24,141 nucleotides of DNA, from positions 1 through 24,141 of the forward strand of contig JBBCJT010000006.1 of assembly GCA_037190665.1 (NCBI GenBank), written 5' to 3'. How positions within the stretch are numbered: the stretch's first letter is position 1; every line of letters begins with the position of its first letter. The position numbers were made by a program, and so were the translations under genes. Below the pieces are notes generated by a model. That model saw nothing but the letters and a program-made list of their open reading frames with translations, was not told the origin of the DNA and made no database searches. The DNA comes from JBBCJT01 sp037190665 (GTDB taxonomy: Bacteria > Pseudomonadota > Alphaproteobacteria > Acetobacterales > Acetobacteraceae). Of this stretch, positions 1 through 7,689 are shown piece by piece.

Positions 1-284
1 ATGCGCACGCCGCGCGCCTTCGCCGCCGCGGTGTCCATGTCGTCGAGGCCGACGCCCCATTTGTGGACCAGCTTCACCTTCGGGGCTGCGTCCAGCAGCT
101 CCGCGGTGATCGGATAGGCGCCACCGGTGATGATGTAGTCCGCATCCGCCACCAGCGCCTTCTGGTCGGCGAGCGAGGGTGAGGCGAGCGTGGTCATCCG
201 GTAGCCCGGCGGGATCAGCTTATCGAGGCGCGCCTTTCGCTCGGGCGTCATCACGGCAAGGAAGGCAACGGTCGCGGTGGTCAT
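1..284 (-). CDS. D-2-hydroxyacid dehydrogenase, N-terminal part (cut by window edge)
   Basis: Only the first 94 codons are present; the gene runs off the left edge. It starts at the ATG at 282-284. The translation begins MTTATVAFLAVMTPERKARL and contains YIITGGAYPITAELLDAAP followed by KLVHKWGVGLDDMD. This is the usual order in the substrate-binding half of the D-isomer-specific 2-hydroxyacid dehydrogenase family (phosphoglycerate, glyoxylate and hydroxypyruvate reductase relatives), where a GxGxDxxD segment closes the first lobe before the NAD-binding domain. These soluble enzymes interconvert 2-oxoacids and 2-hydroxyacids with NAD(P)H. The catalytic Arg/Glu/His lie outside the window, so the substrate cannot be judged. 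It sits 21 bp downstream of the EamA transporter on the same strand and is probably the last visible gene of that operon. Family call firm, substrate unknown. Confidence 0.82.
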   Translation of the reverse strand, partial: MTTATVAFLAVMTPERKARLDKLIPPGYRMTTLASPSLADQKALVADADYIITGGAYPITAELLDAAPKVKLVHKWGVGLDDMDTAAAKARGVR

Positions 285-305
285 GGTCGGCCCAGATCCC
301 TCATG

Positions 306-1127
306 TCATGCACGCGCGGCCAGCACGATGCCGCCGAGCGTGAGAAGCAATGCCAGCGTCTCGCGCAGGCCGAAAGCCTCGCCCAGCGAAACGGCCGCGG
401 ACAGCGAGCCGATCACGGGAACGAGCAGCACGCCCACGGTCGCCGCGGAGGCCGGCAGCAGCGCCAGCGCCCGGAACCACGTGACGTAGCACAGGCACAG
501 CGGCACGGCCGCCATGTAGCCCATCAGCAGCCAGCCAGTGGCGGACAGCCGGCCCCACTCGGGTGTTTCGGTCAGGAGCGCGAGTGCGAGCATCACCGTG
601 GTGCCCAGCGCCACCTGCCAGAACACGGCGGCGACCGGGGGCAGGGGCAGCGGCGCGCGCTTCACCAGCACGGTGCCCAGCGCGAAGGCGATCGCGCCGC
701 CCAGCGCCAGCGCGTAGCCGGGCCAGCGCGCGGCGCCGAAAGCGGCCGATCCGCCCAGCAGCACCCCGACGCCGGCGAGGCCCACGGCCAGGGCGGCGAT
801 ACGCGACGGTGTCGGCCGCTCGCCCAGCACCGGCCAGGCGAGCATCGCCGCCCAGACCGGCAGGGTGTAGCAGACGATCGCCGCCTCGGCCGCGCTCAGC
901 CACAGCAGCGACACCGTCGCGAGCCCCATCCAGGCGGTGTAGTTCAGCAGGGCGAGCAGGATCAGGCGCGGGAAGGCACGCGGCGGCGGGCGCAGCGACT
1001 GCCGCGTGACGGCGGCGAGGCCGAACAGCAGCGCCGCGCCCCCGAGCCCGGCCACCGCGCGCGCGGACAGCGGCGGCAGGGTCGCGAGCAGCGACTTCAT
1101 CACCGGCCAGTTCAGCCCCCACCCCAC
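306..1127 (-). CDS. EamA/DMT-family transporter
   Basis: This is an inner-membrane carrier of the drug/metabolite transporter superfamily (two EamA repeats, about ten helices). Helices are clear throughout, for example LILLALLNYTAWMGLATVSL, AIVCYTLPVWAAMLAWPVLG and the closing ETLALLLTLGGIVLAARA. The GE(R/A) turns after TM4 and TM9 (PVLGERPTPSR, VSLGEAFGLRE) are typical of EamA repeats. Such proteins export or import small metabolites; the substrate cannot be predicted. The start is a problem. The first helix plainly begins at RGFAFLLTTAVGWGLNWPVM, but the only canonical in-frame starts are a GTG inside that helix (1127, used here) and an ATG at 1337. The ATG would add a low-complexity Arg/Ser/Ala leader lying over the upstream gene. 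A non-canonical start near 1160, just after the upstream stop, is possible. It lies downstream of the lipoprotein gene and is probably co-transcribed. Confidence 0.85.
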   Translation of the reverse strand: MGWGLNWPVMKSLLATLPPLSARAVAGLGGAALLFGLAAVTRQSLRPPPRAFPRLILLALLNYTAWMGLATVSLLWLSAAEAAIVCYTLPVWAAMLAWPVLGERPTPSRIAALAVGLAGVGVLLGGSAAFGAARWPGYALALGGAIAFALGTVLVKRAPLPLPPVAAVFWQVALGTTVMLALALLTETPEWGRLSATGWLLMGYMAAVPLCLCYVTWFRALALLPASAATVGVLLVPVIGSLSAAVSLGEAFGLRETLALLLTLGGIVLAARA

Positions 1128-1173
1128 CGCCGTCGTCAGCAGGAAGGCGAAGCCGCGGACGCGGGAGGCGCGT

Positions 1174-2241
1174 TCAGCGGACGTAGACGCGGACCTCGTT
1201 GCCGCCGACCCCCGGCTCCGCGCGCGCGCCGAGGCTGACGCGGCCGGCGGGGATGCCCATGCCGGTGATGCTCTGCGCCACCCGCTCCGCGTTGCCGCGC
1301 GCGGCGGCGAGCGTCCTTGCCTGCTGCGCCGGCTCACCGGCGGCGGGGGTGACGGCGATCACGTCGAAGCCGACGCCGGGGGATCGGTCCACCGCCGCCG
1401 AGACGGCGTTGTAGAGCGCCTGGCGATAGTCCACGTCCGGCCGGGCGAAGCCGATCGTCGCCAGCGGCCGCCGCGTCTCCCGCGCCGCGAGCCGGGGCGG
1501 GGCGGCGGAGGCGCCCGGCGCGACGCGGCCGGCGAGATCCGGCGCGGCGAGCTTGCCCGAGGCGATGGCGAGCGACAGCGACGACAGGGTGCGCCGCTCC
1601 TCCGCCACCGTGGCGGAGCGCCGCGCGATCTGGTCGGCGAGGCCGTTCTGGGTCCGGTCGATCGCCACCCGCGTCTCGCCGACCTGTCCCGCGAGCCGGT
1701 CGATCTGCGCGGCATCCTCGGGCACCGCGCCGGGCTTGGTCCGCGCGGCGGCGACCCGCTCGGCCAGTTCGCCCGCGCGTGCGGCGTGCTGCACGACGGT
1801 GGGCTGGCGGGCGGCGAGCTGGGCGATACGGTCGTCGGCGGTCGCGACCGCGGCGTCCGCCTCCCGCCACTGGGCGAGCAGCGCGGGGTCGGCGGGTCTC
1901 GTGCCGGTCTGGAGCGTCGCGTTCATGGCGTCGCGCAGGCCGCGATAGGTCGCCTCCGCCGCGTCCAGCTCCTCCCCGATCGAGGCGACTGCCTTGTCCG
2001 TGTCGGCGACCTGGCCGCGCAGATCCACCAGCGCGCGGCGGATGCGCGCGATCTCCTCGCCGACCGGGGAGCGCGAGACCGCCGGATCGTCCGGGGCGAC
2101 GGCGGCGCGGCCGACGAACGGGTTCAGCGCCTCCAGCGTCGGCGGCTCGAAGCCGGTGCAGGCGGCTGCCAGCAGCAGCGCCAGGACGGGAGCCGTGCGG
2201 CGGATGGTGCGGGCGGCGGCGATGCCGTGGTCACGGTTCAA
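1174..2241 (-). CDS. Coiled-coil lipoprotein with C-terminal OmpA-like segment
   Basis: I recognise no named protein. From the TTG at 2239-2241 the product is 355 residues. It opens with a basic stretch and the hydrophobic segment VLALLLAAAC, a plausible though weak lipobox (Cys28), so it is probably a lipoprotein in the periplasm or outer membrane. Residues about 60-230 are Ala/Glu/Arg-rich with regular heptad-like spacing, suggesting a long coiled coil. The last 80 or so residues (ARGNAERVAQSITGMGIPAG, then RVSLGARAEP) resemble the RA..V...L...GI...R+...G pattern of the second half of OmpA-type peptidoglycan-binding domains. The TTG is preferred over a GTG at 2283 because GGGAGG lies seven bases before it. 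It heads a probable operon with the EamA transporter. A role in cell-envelope organisation is inference only. Confidence 0.72.
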   Translation of the reverse strand: MNRDHGIAAARTIRRTAPVLALLLAAACTGFEPPTLEALNPFVGRAAVAPDDPAVSRSPVGEEIARIRRALVDLRGQVADTDKAVASIGEELDAAEATYRGLRDAMNATLQTGTRPADPALLAQWREADAAVATADDRIAQLAARQPTVVQHAARAGELAERVAAARTKPGAVPEDAAQIDRLAGQVGETRVAIDRTQNGLADQIARRSATVAEERRTLSSLSLAIASGKLAAPDLAGRVAPGASAAPPRLAARETRRPLATIGFARPDVDYRQALYNAVSAAVDRSPGVGFDVIAVTPAAGEPAQQARTLAAARGNAERVAQSITGMGIPAGRVSLGARAEPGVGGNEVRVYVR

Positions 2242-2248
2242 GGCGCAG

Positions 2249-2254
2249 CCTCCC
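2249..2254 (-). promoter_or_regulatory. Shine-Dalgarno sequence deciding a TTG start
   Basis: GGGAGG on the minus strand, seven bases before the TTG at 2241. This is the best ribosome-binding site near the beginning of the lipoprotein gene. The GTG at 2283 has nothing comparable upstream. Confidence 0.6.
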
Positions 2255-2319
2255 GCAAACTCGCGGCCAATGCGTGGCCGCACCGCCAGCCCCGCGCCCG
2301 AAACCGGGCATCGGCCGCA

Positions 2320-3105
2320 TCAGTCCCGCCAGCCGGGCGCGATGCGATCCAGCCGCCGCTTGACGCTGGCGAGGTGCTGCGCGGCCGATGCGGCGCGTTC
2401 GTCGCCCATCGCGGCGGCGGTGACCTTCGCCATCGCCGGGGGCACCGGCACCAGCTTGCGGCCGGTGGACAGCGCCAGCACCTCGGCCTCCGCCGCGCGT
2501 TCCAGATAGTACAGCTCGTCCCACGCCTCGGCCGCGCTGGGGGCCACCACCATCACGCCGTGGTTGCGCATGAACACCACGTCCGCATCGCCCATCGCGG
2601 CGGCGATCCGGTCGCCCTCGGTGTTGTCGAGCGCGAGCCCGCCATAGACCTCGTCCACCGCGAGCCGGCCGAGGAAGCGCAGCGAGGTCTGGAGCGAGAA
2701 GCTGAAGGGCGGGCCTTCCACCATGGTCAGCGCGGTGGCGTTCGGCATGTGCGTGTGGAACGCCGCCCGGGCGCGCGGGTGCTTCATGTGCAGCCGCGCG
2801 TGGATGTAGAACGCGGTCGCCTCCGGCTCGCCCGCGCCGTCCACCACGCGGCCCTCGAAATCGCAGACCAGCATGGAGGAGGCGGTGACCTCGCCGAAGG
2901 CCAGCCCGTAGGGGTTGACCAGGAACAGGTCGTCGCGGCCCGGCACCATCAGCGAGAAGTGGTTGCAGATCCCCTCGGACAGCCCGTGCAGCGCGGCGAC
3001 GCGCAGGCAGGCGGCGAGGTCCTCCCGCGCCGTGCGCAGGACGGCAGGGTCGATCGGGGCATTGCGCAGGATGGAAGGCGGCGGGGCGGCGAGCGTCTGG
3101 GCCAT
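2320..3105 (-). CDS. Class II aldolase/adducin-domain protein
   Basis: This is a 261-residue protein with the class II aldolase/adducin fold, which covers fuculose- and rhamnulose-phosphate aldolases, ribulose-5-phosphate 4-epimerase and many uncharacterised relatives. Zinc ligands are visible as H117 and H119 (AFHTHMPNATALT) and H182 (MRNHGVMVV). The N-terminal CNHFSLMVPG segment and FLVNPYGLAFGEVTASSMLV match the phosphate-loop region of the fold. The length is normal for family members acting alone. It starts at ATG 3103-3105 with GGAGA ten bases upstream. The substrate is not predictable; many alphaproteobacterial paralogues of this type are annotated only by domain. It is followed after 78 bp by the lipoprotein gene on the same strand, but no functional link is obvious. 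A terminator at 3168-3199 separates it from the small secreted gene upstream. Confidence 0.88.
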   Translation of the reverse strand: MAQTLAAPPPSILRNAPIDPAVLRTAREDLAACLRVAALHGLSEGICNHFSLMVPGRDDLFLVNPYGLAFGEVTASSMLVCDFEGRVVDGAGEPEATAFYIHARLHMKHPRARAAFHTHMPNATALTMVEGPPFSFSLQTSLRFLGRLAVDEVYGGLALDNTEGDRIAAAMGDADVVFMRNHGVMVVAPSAAEAWDELYYLERAAEAEVLALSTGRKLVPVPPAMAKVTAAAMGDERAASAAQHLASVKRRLDRIAPGWRD

Positions 3106-3167
3106 GTCGGTCTCCGGCGGAAGTCCGGATCGTCCTTCGCCGCCGCACGCGGATCAAGCCGGCACGC

Positions 3168-3199
3168 AAAAAGGGCGCCCCCTCGCGGAGGCGCCCTTT
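3168..3199 (-). terminator. Rho-independent terminator of the small secreted gene
   Basis: Perfect 10-bp stem (3170-3179 with 3190-3199, arms AAAGGGCGCC and GGCGCCCTTT) with a 10-base loop, running into five T residues on the minus strand (3172-3168). It lies 25 bp after the end of the small secreted protein gene and should insulate the downstream aldolase-type gene. Confidence 0.85.
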
Positions 3200-3223
3200 C
3201 GTCGGCCCGGCGGGACGGGGGGA

Positions 3224-3421
3224 TCAGCCCACCGAGGCGCCGTCGTTGAACTCGAAGCTGCCCGACAGGTTGAACGGGGCAGTCTGGTCGGTCATCTGGC
3301 TGGCCGGCTGCGTCTTGATCTCGCGCCAGTCGCCCGTGGTGGCGACACCCTCGCCCTCCGCCAGCGCGGCACCCGCGATCCCGAGGGTCAGCGCAGCCGC
3401 CAGAATGGTCTTGATCATCAT
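3224..3421 (-). CDS. Small secreted protein, QMTxQ family copy 1
   Basis: This is an unrecognised 65-residue protein. A Sec-type signal peptide is clear: MMIK, then a hydrophobic run TILAAALTLGIAGAALA with an ALA cleavage site at about residue 21, leaving a mature peptide of roughly 44 residues. The mature part is acidic to neutral, has no Cys, and carries QPASQMTDQ (38-46) and SFEFND (55-60). A second gene in the window (14369-14560) has the same plan: signal peptide, then EG, PAQMTTQ and YVFN. The start is one of two adjacent ATGs; GGAG lies four and seven bases before them, which favours the second (3418). Its own terminator follows and the gene stands alone, with divergent rRNA methyltransferase transcription behind it. 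It is probably periplasmic or extracellular; no function is claimed. Confidence 0.75.
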   Translation of the reverse strand: MMIKTILAAALTLGIAGAALAEGEGVATTGDWREIKTQPASQMTDQTAPFNLSGSFEFNDGASVG

Positions 3422-3597
3422 CAGTCTCCGTTTTCGTCAGCGCGGGGCGGAACCGCCCGTCTCGCGTCGCCCCGATATGCGCCGCGGCCCCCATCCACAC
3501 GACGCCGCAGTTCGGATTGAAATTATCCATCCGGTCGATGTCACGCCCGCGCGACGCGGGGTTGCGCGCTTGGCCGGCTCGCGCCATGGGCCCGGCC

Positions 3598-4776
3598 ATG
3601 TCCCCTCGCCCGCTGCTCCGCCTTAAGCCCGGCCACGACCGCCGGGTGAAATCCGGCCATCCCTGGGCCTACAGCAACGAGATCGCGATGAAGCCGGAGT
3701 ACCGCGCCCTGCCGCCCGGCGGCGTGGTGCGGCTGGAGGCGGATGACGGCACGAAGCTCGGCGCCTACGCCTTCCATCCGCACTCGCTGTTCGCGGCACG
3801 CAGGCTGGACGCCGATCCGGACGCGGCGATCGACGCCGCCTGGGTCGCCGCCCGCATCGAGGCCGCCGCCGCGCTGCGCGACCGGCTGGGCATGGGCGCG
3901 TATTGCCGGCTGGTGCATGCGGAGGCGGACGGGCTGCCCGGGCTGATCGTGGACCGCTACGGCGACGCCATTGCCATGCAGGCCAACACCGCCGCGATGG
4001 ACTGGCTGCTGCCGGAGATCGAGTCAGCCCTCGTCGCCCGCTTCGCTCCGCGCCTGCTGGTCGCGCGCAACGATGCCGACGCCCGCGCCGCCGAGGGGCT
4101 GGCGCAGGAGGTGCGCGTGCTGCGCGGCGAGGACGCCTCGGCACTGGTGGAGGAAGGCGGCGTCGCCTTCCCCGTCGACCTGCGCGCCGGGCAGAAGACC
4201 GGCTTCTTCTTCGACCAGCGCGCCAACCGCGACCGCGTCGCGGCCCTCGCCCCCGGCGCGCGGGTGCTGGACGTGTTCTGCCACACCGGCGCCTTCGGCC
4301 TGCGCTGCGCGAAGGCCGGGGCCGCGTCGGTGACGCTGGTGGACGCCTCCGCCCCCGCGCTGGCGCTGGCCGAGGCGGCGGCCGCGCGCAACGGGCTGGC
4401 GGTGGAGCTGCGGCGCGGCGATGCGTTCGACGTGCTGGCCGCGCTCGCCGCCGAGGGCGCGCGGTTCGACATCGTGATCTGCGACCCGCCCGCCTTCATC
4501 AAGCGCCGGCAGGACCATGCCGCCGGGCTGCGCGGCTACGGGCGGATGGCGCGGCTCGCGGCCCCGCTGGTGGCCCCGGGCGGATTCCTCTTCGCCGCCT
4601 CGTGCAGCCATCACGCCGGGGCGGACGAGTTCGCCGGCCAGATCGCCTGGGGCATGCACCGCGCGCGGCGGGAGGGGCGGATCGTCTGGTCGGGCGGCGC
4701 GGCGCCGGATCATCCGGTGCACCCGCACCTGCCGGAAAGCGCCTATCTCAAGGCGCTGCTGGCGGCGCTGGCGTAA
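3598..4776 (+). CDS. Class I SAM-dependent rRNA methyltransferase, RlmI type
   Basis: This is a 392-residue protein with the domain order of RlmI (23S rRNA m5C1962 methyltransferase). An N-terminal PUA domain (about 3-75, PLLRLKPGHDRRVKSGHPWA) is followed by an EEHEH linker domain (about 80-180, with LPGLIVDRYGD) and a Rossmann methyltransferase domain. SAM motif I is VLDVFCHTGAFGL (223-235), the acidic end of strand 2 is VTLVDAS, and motif IV is ICDPPAF (294-300). The KTGFFFDQRANR segment (200-211) is a family signature. A Cys in LFAASCSHH (336) is the expected position of a catalytic Cys. The length matches the family (about 396). I take the ATG at 3598 because homology begins there; ORF extension upstream to 3517 is not conserved-looking. 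The 3' end overlaps the convergent pterin dehydratase by 29 bp. The exact target base is inferred from family. Confidence 0.9.
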   Translation: MSPRPLLRLKPGHDRRVKSGHPWAYSNEIAMKPEYRALPPGGVVRLEADDGTKLGAYAFHPHSLFAARRLDADPDAAIDAAWVAARIEAAAALRDRLGMGAYCRLVHAEADGLPGLIVDRYGDAIAMQANTAAMDWLLPEIESALVARFAPRLLVARNDADARAAEGLAQEVRVLRGEDASALVEEGGVAFPVDLRAGQKTGFFFDQRANRDRVAALAPGARVLDVFCHTGAFGLRCAKAGAASVTLVDASAPALALAEAAAARNGLAVELRRGDAFDVLAALAAEGARFDIVICDPPAFIKRRQDHAAGLRGYGRMARLAAPLVAPGGFLFAASCSHHAGADEFAGQIAWGMHRARREGRIVWSGGAAPDHPVHPHLPESAYLKALLAALA

Positions 4777-5059
4777 CCGCCGCGTCGATCGCCCGCGCCA
4801 GCGCGACGTCGCGCGCGGACAGCCCGCCCGCGTCGTGCGTGGTCAGCACGATCGTCACGCGGTTCCAGACGTTGGACCATTCCGGGTGGTGGTCGTGCTT
4901 TTCCGCGAGCAGCGCCACGCGGGACATGAACCCCCACGCCTCGGCGAAGTCGCGGAAGCGGAACTCACGGACGATCGCGTCACGGTCCTCGACGGTCCGC
5001 CACAGCGGCAGCTTCGCCGGCAGCTCCAGCCGTTCGACATCGGTCAGGCGTGCGACCAT
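4748..5059 (-). CDS. phhB: Pterin-4a-carbinolamine dehydratase
   Basis: This is a 103-residue protein, the standard size for 4a-hydroxytetrahydrobiopterin dehydratase. The family signature EKHDHHPEW (53-61) followed by SNVWNRVTIVLTTHDAGGLS is intact, including the three active-site histidines (55, 57, 58). It dehydrates the 4a-carbinolamine formed by aromatic amino acid hydroxylases so that the pterin cofactor can be recycled. Some family members also act in molybdopterin-related or moonlighting roles. No phenylalanine hydroxylase is in the window. The start is ATG 5057-5059 (MVARLTDVERL), where homology begins; a longer reading to 5116 would run into the divergent zincin gene. The end overlaps the rRNA methyltransferase tail-to-tail by 29 bp. 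Confidence 0.92.
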   Translation of the reverse strand: MVARLTDVERLELPAKLPLWRTVEDRDAIVREFRFRDFAEAWGFMSRVALLAEKHDHHPEWSNVWNRVTIVLTTHDAGGLSARDVALARAIDAAVTPAPPAAP

Positions 5060-5118
5060 GGCCCAGCACACACCGCCGCCCGCTTGACCGCAACCCCGCC
5101 GGCGCGCACCTCCCACCC

Positions 5119-5484
5119 ATGGCCAAGTACCCGCCCTCCACCGAGGACATGATCCGCCTCGCCGAAGCGGCGCTGGCCTCCATCCCGCCGCGTCTCGCCG
5201 TCCATGTGCGCGGCTGCGCCATCCTCGTCGAGGACATGCCCGACGAGGACGTGCTGAAGGAGATGGACATCGACGACCCGTGGTCGCTGACCGGGCTCTA
5301 CATGCCGGCGGGCGAGATCGCGCATCACCCGACCACGGTGCTGCTCTACCGGCTGCCGATCCTGCTGGAATGGATCGAGACCGACGTCGAGCTGGGCAAG
5401 CTGGTGCGCAACGTGGTGATCCACGAGATCGCGCATCATTTCGGCTTCAGCGATGCCGACATCGCCGCGCTGGAGGCCGAATAG
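5119..5484 (+). CDS. Zincin-fold metallopeptidase family protein
   Basis: This is a 121-residue protein of the small bacterial zincin-like family (Pfam Zincin_1 type). The metal site is HEIAHHFGFSD (102-112), a complete HExxHxxxxxx(D) motif with the third ligand position filled by Asp112. The region before it (VEDMPDEDVLKEM, WSLTGLYMPAGEI) is typical for the family. Full length for the family, no signal peptide, so cytoplasmic. Despite the peptidase name, activity is largely uncharacterised. The start at ATG 5119 (MAKYPPSTEDM) leaves a 59-bp gap to the divergent phhB start; an earlier in-frame start at 5050 would overlap that gene. Confidence 0.88.
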   Translation: MAKYPPSTEDMIRLAEAALASIPPRLAVHVRGCAILVEDMPDEDVLKEMDIDDPWSLTGLYMPAGEIAHHPTTVLLYRLPILLEWIETDVELGKLVRNVVIHEIAHHFGFSDADIAALEAE

Positions 5485-5590
5485 CGCCTTCATGCAAGTT
5501 TAACCCGCGCGGCGGGGTCGTCCGCCTATCGGATCGCCGCCCCCGCGCGCCACGGCAGGCCGCGGGGCGGATGCAGATGCGGGGAAGACC

Positions 5591-7543
5591 ATGGCCAACA
5601 CGGACGACGCGGCGCCGGATGCCCAGGCGCGCGAGGATATCGGCAGCAATCCCACGACCCGGCCGCACCTTGCGGACATGATCACCCGCCGGCTGTCGCG
5701 CCGCGGCATGCTGGCAGGCAGCGCCGCCGTGGCGGGGGCCGCCGCGCTGGCCCATGCCACGCCGGCGGAGGCGCAGCGGGCGGGCCCGTCCTCGCTGACC
5801 TTCACCGAGCTGCAGCACCAGCTTTCCGAACGCGATGCGGTGGCCGAGGGCTACGAGACGCAGGTGCTGATCCGCTGGGGCGATGCGGTGCTGCCCGATG
5901 CGCCGCCCTTCGATCCCGCCGGCCAGACGGAGCAGGCCCAGGCGCAGCAGTTCGGCTACAACAACGACTTCATCGCCTTCCATCCGCTGCCGCGCGGGTC
6001 GCGCAATTCCGACCACGGCCTGCTCGCGGTGAACCACGAATACACCGACACGGACCTGATGCTTCCCGGCATCACCAACAGCCGCCAGTCGCGGCTGGGC
6101 GTGACGCTCGCGCAGGCGCGCACCGAGCTGCTGGCGCATGGCGGGTCGGTGATCGAGATCCGCAAGCAGGACAACCGCTGGTCGGTGGTGGCGAACAGCC
6201 CCTATGCGCGCCGCATCACCGGCGAGACGGAGATGCGCGTCTCCGGCCCCGCCGCGGGGCATGAGCGGCTGAAGACCTCCGGTGACCCGACGGGGACGCG
6301 CGTGCTGGGCACGCTCAACAACTGCGCCGGCGGCACCACGCCCTGGGGCACCTCGCTGATGGCGGAGGAGAACTTCAACTACTACTTCGGCGGCAACGCG
6401 GCGGAGACGGGCGCGCAGGCGGCGAGCTACCGCCGCTACAGCATCGTCAGGGAGCCGCAATACGGCTGGTACCGCACGATCGACCGCTTCAACCTCGACA
6501 AGGAACCGAACGAGGCGAACCGCTTCGGCTGGGTGGTGGAGTTCGATCCCTACGACCCCGCCTCGGTGCCGGTGAAGCGCACCGCGCTGGGCCGCTTCAA
6601 GCACGAGGGCGCGACGCACGCGATCGACCGCAGCGGTCGCGTGGTGTTCTATTCGGGCGACGACGAACGCAACGACTACCTCTACAAGTTCGTCACCGCC
6701 CGGCCCTGGAACCCGGACGACCGCGAAGCCAACCGCGACCTGCTCGACGAGGGCACGCTGTACGTGGCGCAGTTCCACGACGACGGGAAGCTGACCTGGC
6801 TGGCGCTGGTCCATGGCGAGGGGCCGCTGGTCGCCGCGAACGGCTTCCACTCCCAGGCCGACGTGGTGATCGAGACGCGGCGCGCGGCGGACCTGCTCCA
6901 GGCCACGCCGATGGACCGGCCCGAGGACGTGGAGACCAACTTCGTCAGCGGCCGCGTCTACGTGATGCTGACCAACAACAGCCGCCGCACGCAGCAGAAC
7001 CTGAACGCGGCCAACCCGCGCGTGAACAACACGCATGGCCACGTGATCGAGCTGATCCCGCCGGGCGCGGGCACCGAAGCGGTGGACCATGCGGGCACCG
7101 AGGGGCGCTGGGCGATCTTCCTGATGGCCGGCAAGCCCGGCATCGACGCCGGCGCGCGCTACCACCGCGCCACCAGCAACGACGGCTGGCTGTCCTGCCC
7201 GGACAACTGCGCCTTCGACAGCAAGGGGCGCATCTGGATCTCCACCGACGGCGCGGGCGAGGCGGCGGGCGTCGCGGACGGGCTGTATGCGGCGGATACC
7301 TCGGGCTTCGGGCGGGCGCTGACGCGGCTGTTCTACCAGGCGCCGCTGGGTGCCGAGGTGTGCGGCCCGACGCTGACGCCCGACGACCGGACCGTGTTCC
7401 TCGCCATCCAGCATCCCGGCGAGGCAAGGGGATCGACCTTCGCCACGCCGGCGACGCGCTGGCCGGACTTCCGTGACGACATGCCGCCGCGGCCGTCGGT
7501 GATCGCGATCGTCAAGAAGGACGGGGGCGTGGTCGGCTCGTAG
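5591..7543 (+). CDS. PhoX-family (DUF839) phosphatase, Tat-exported
   Basis: This is a 650-residue protein of the PhoX/DUF839 family, monomeric calcium- and iron-dependent alkaline phosphatases of the periplasm. The N-terminus has a long n-region, a twin-arginine motif SRRGMLAG (36-43), a hydrophobic stretch, and a likely cleavage near PAEA-QRAG (about 62), so it should be exported folded by Tat. Family blocks are present: LLAVNHEYTDTDLMLPG, TPWGTSLMAEENFNYYFGG, GRFKHEGATHAI, VVFYSGDDERNDYLYKFV, CPDNCAFDSKGRIWISTDG and CGPTLTPDDRTVFLAIQHPGE. These carry the acidic metal ligands of the beta-propeller. GGGGAAG precedes the ATG by a few bases. I see no convincing Pho box in the 106 bp upstream. 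The gene stands alone; phosphate scavenging is the expected role. Confidence in family is high, in activity moderate. Confidence 0.92.
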   Translation: MANTDDAAPDAQAREDIGSNPTTRPHLADMITRRLSRRGMLAGSAAVAGAAALAHATPAEAQRAGPSSLTFTELQHQLSERDAVAEGYETQVLIRWGDAVLPDAPPFDPAGQTEQAQAQQFGYNNDFIAFHPLPRGSRNSDHGLLAVNHEYTDTDLMLPGITNSRQSRLGVTLAQARTELLAHGGSVIEIRKQDNRWSVVANSPYARRITGETEMRVSGPAAGHERLKTSGDPTGTRVLGTLNNCAGGTTPWGTSLMAEENFNYYFGGNAAETGAQAASYRRYSIVREPQYGWYRTIDRFNLDKEPNEANRFGWVVEFDPYDPASVPVKRTALGRFKHEGATHAIDRSGRVVFYSGDDERNDYLYKFVTARPWNPDDREANRDLLDEGTLYVAQFHDDGKLTWLALVHGEGPLVAANGFHSQADVVIETRRAADLLQATPMDRPEDVETNFVSGRVYVMLTNNSRRTQQNLNAANPRVNNTHGHVIELIPPGAGTEAVDHAGTEGRWAIFLMAGKPGIDAGARYHRATSNDGWLSCPDNCAFDSKGRIWISTDGAGEAAGVADGLYAADTSGFGRALTRLFYQAPLGAEVCGPTLTPDDRTVFLAIQHPGEARGSTFATPATRWPDFRDDMPPRPSVIAIVKKDGGVVGS

Positions 7544-7603
7544 GGCGGGGCGCGTCTTCCGACAGACGCGCCGGCTTCGGCCAGAGGCAGGAAGCGTTGC
7601 GCA

Positions 7604-7647
7604 ACGTCCCCTCTCCCGCCCGGCGGGAGAGGGACAGGGTGAGGGGG
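7604..7647 (-). repeat. Palindromic intergenic repeat, unit A
   Basis: The arms CCCTCTCCCGCC (7609-7620) and GGCGGGAGAGGG (7622-7633) are perfectly complementary, with a CCCTCACC-type flank to one side (as GGTGAGGG, 7638-7645). The unit is oriented opposite to unit B 43 bp further on. It lies between the convergent PhoX and SDR genes and may also end their transcripts. Confidence 0.8.
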
Positions 7648-7689
7648 TCTGCGCGGAGGCGAAACCTCACCGTGGTGCTGGCGGAATGG

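Noticed and set aside
2296..2309. Small GCCCG/CGGGC hairpin after the aldolase-type gene
   Set aside because: Only 5 bp with a four-base loop and no T-run. Chance hairpins of this size are common in such G/C-rich sequence.
1006..3249. Very long plus-strand open frame opposite the lipoprotein and aldolase genes
   Set aside because: Its translation is Arg/Gly/Ala/His-rich without family motifs and is the antisense shadow of real minus-strand genes in G/C-rich DNA.
5485..5590. Possible Pho box upstream of the PhoX-family gene (CTTCATGCAAGTTTAACC)
   Set aside because: Only loosely like two CTGTCAT-type half-sites, with several mismatches in each half and no matching -10 at the right distance. 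Not enough to call regulation by PhoB.
5447..7414. 655-codon minus-strand frame over the PhoX gene
   Set aside because: Shadow frame. The plus-strand product has a Tat signal and family blocks.
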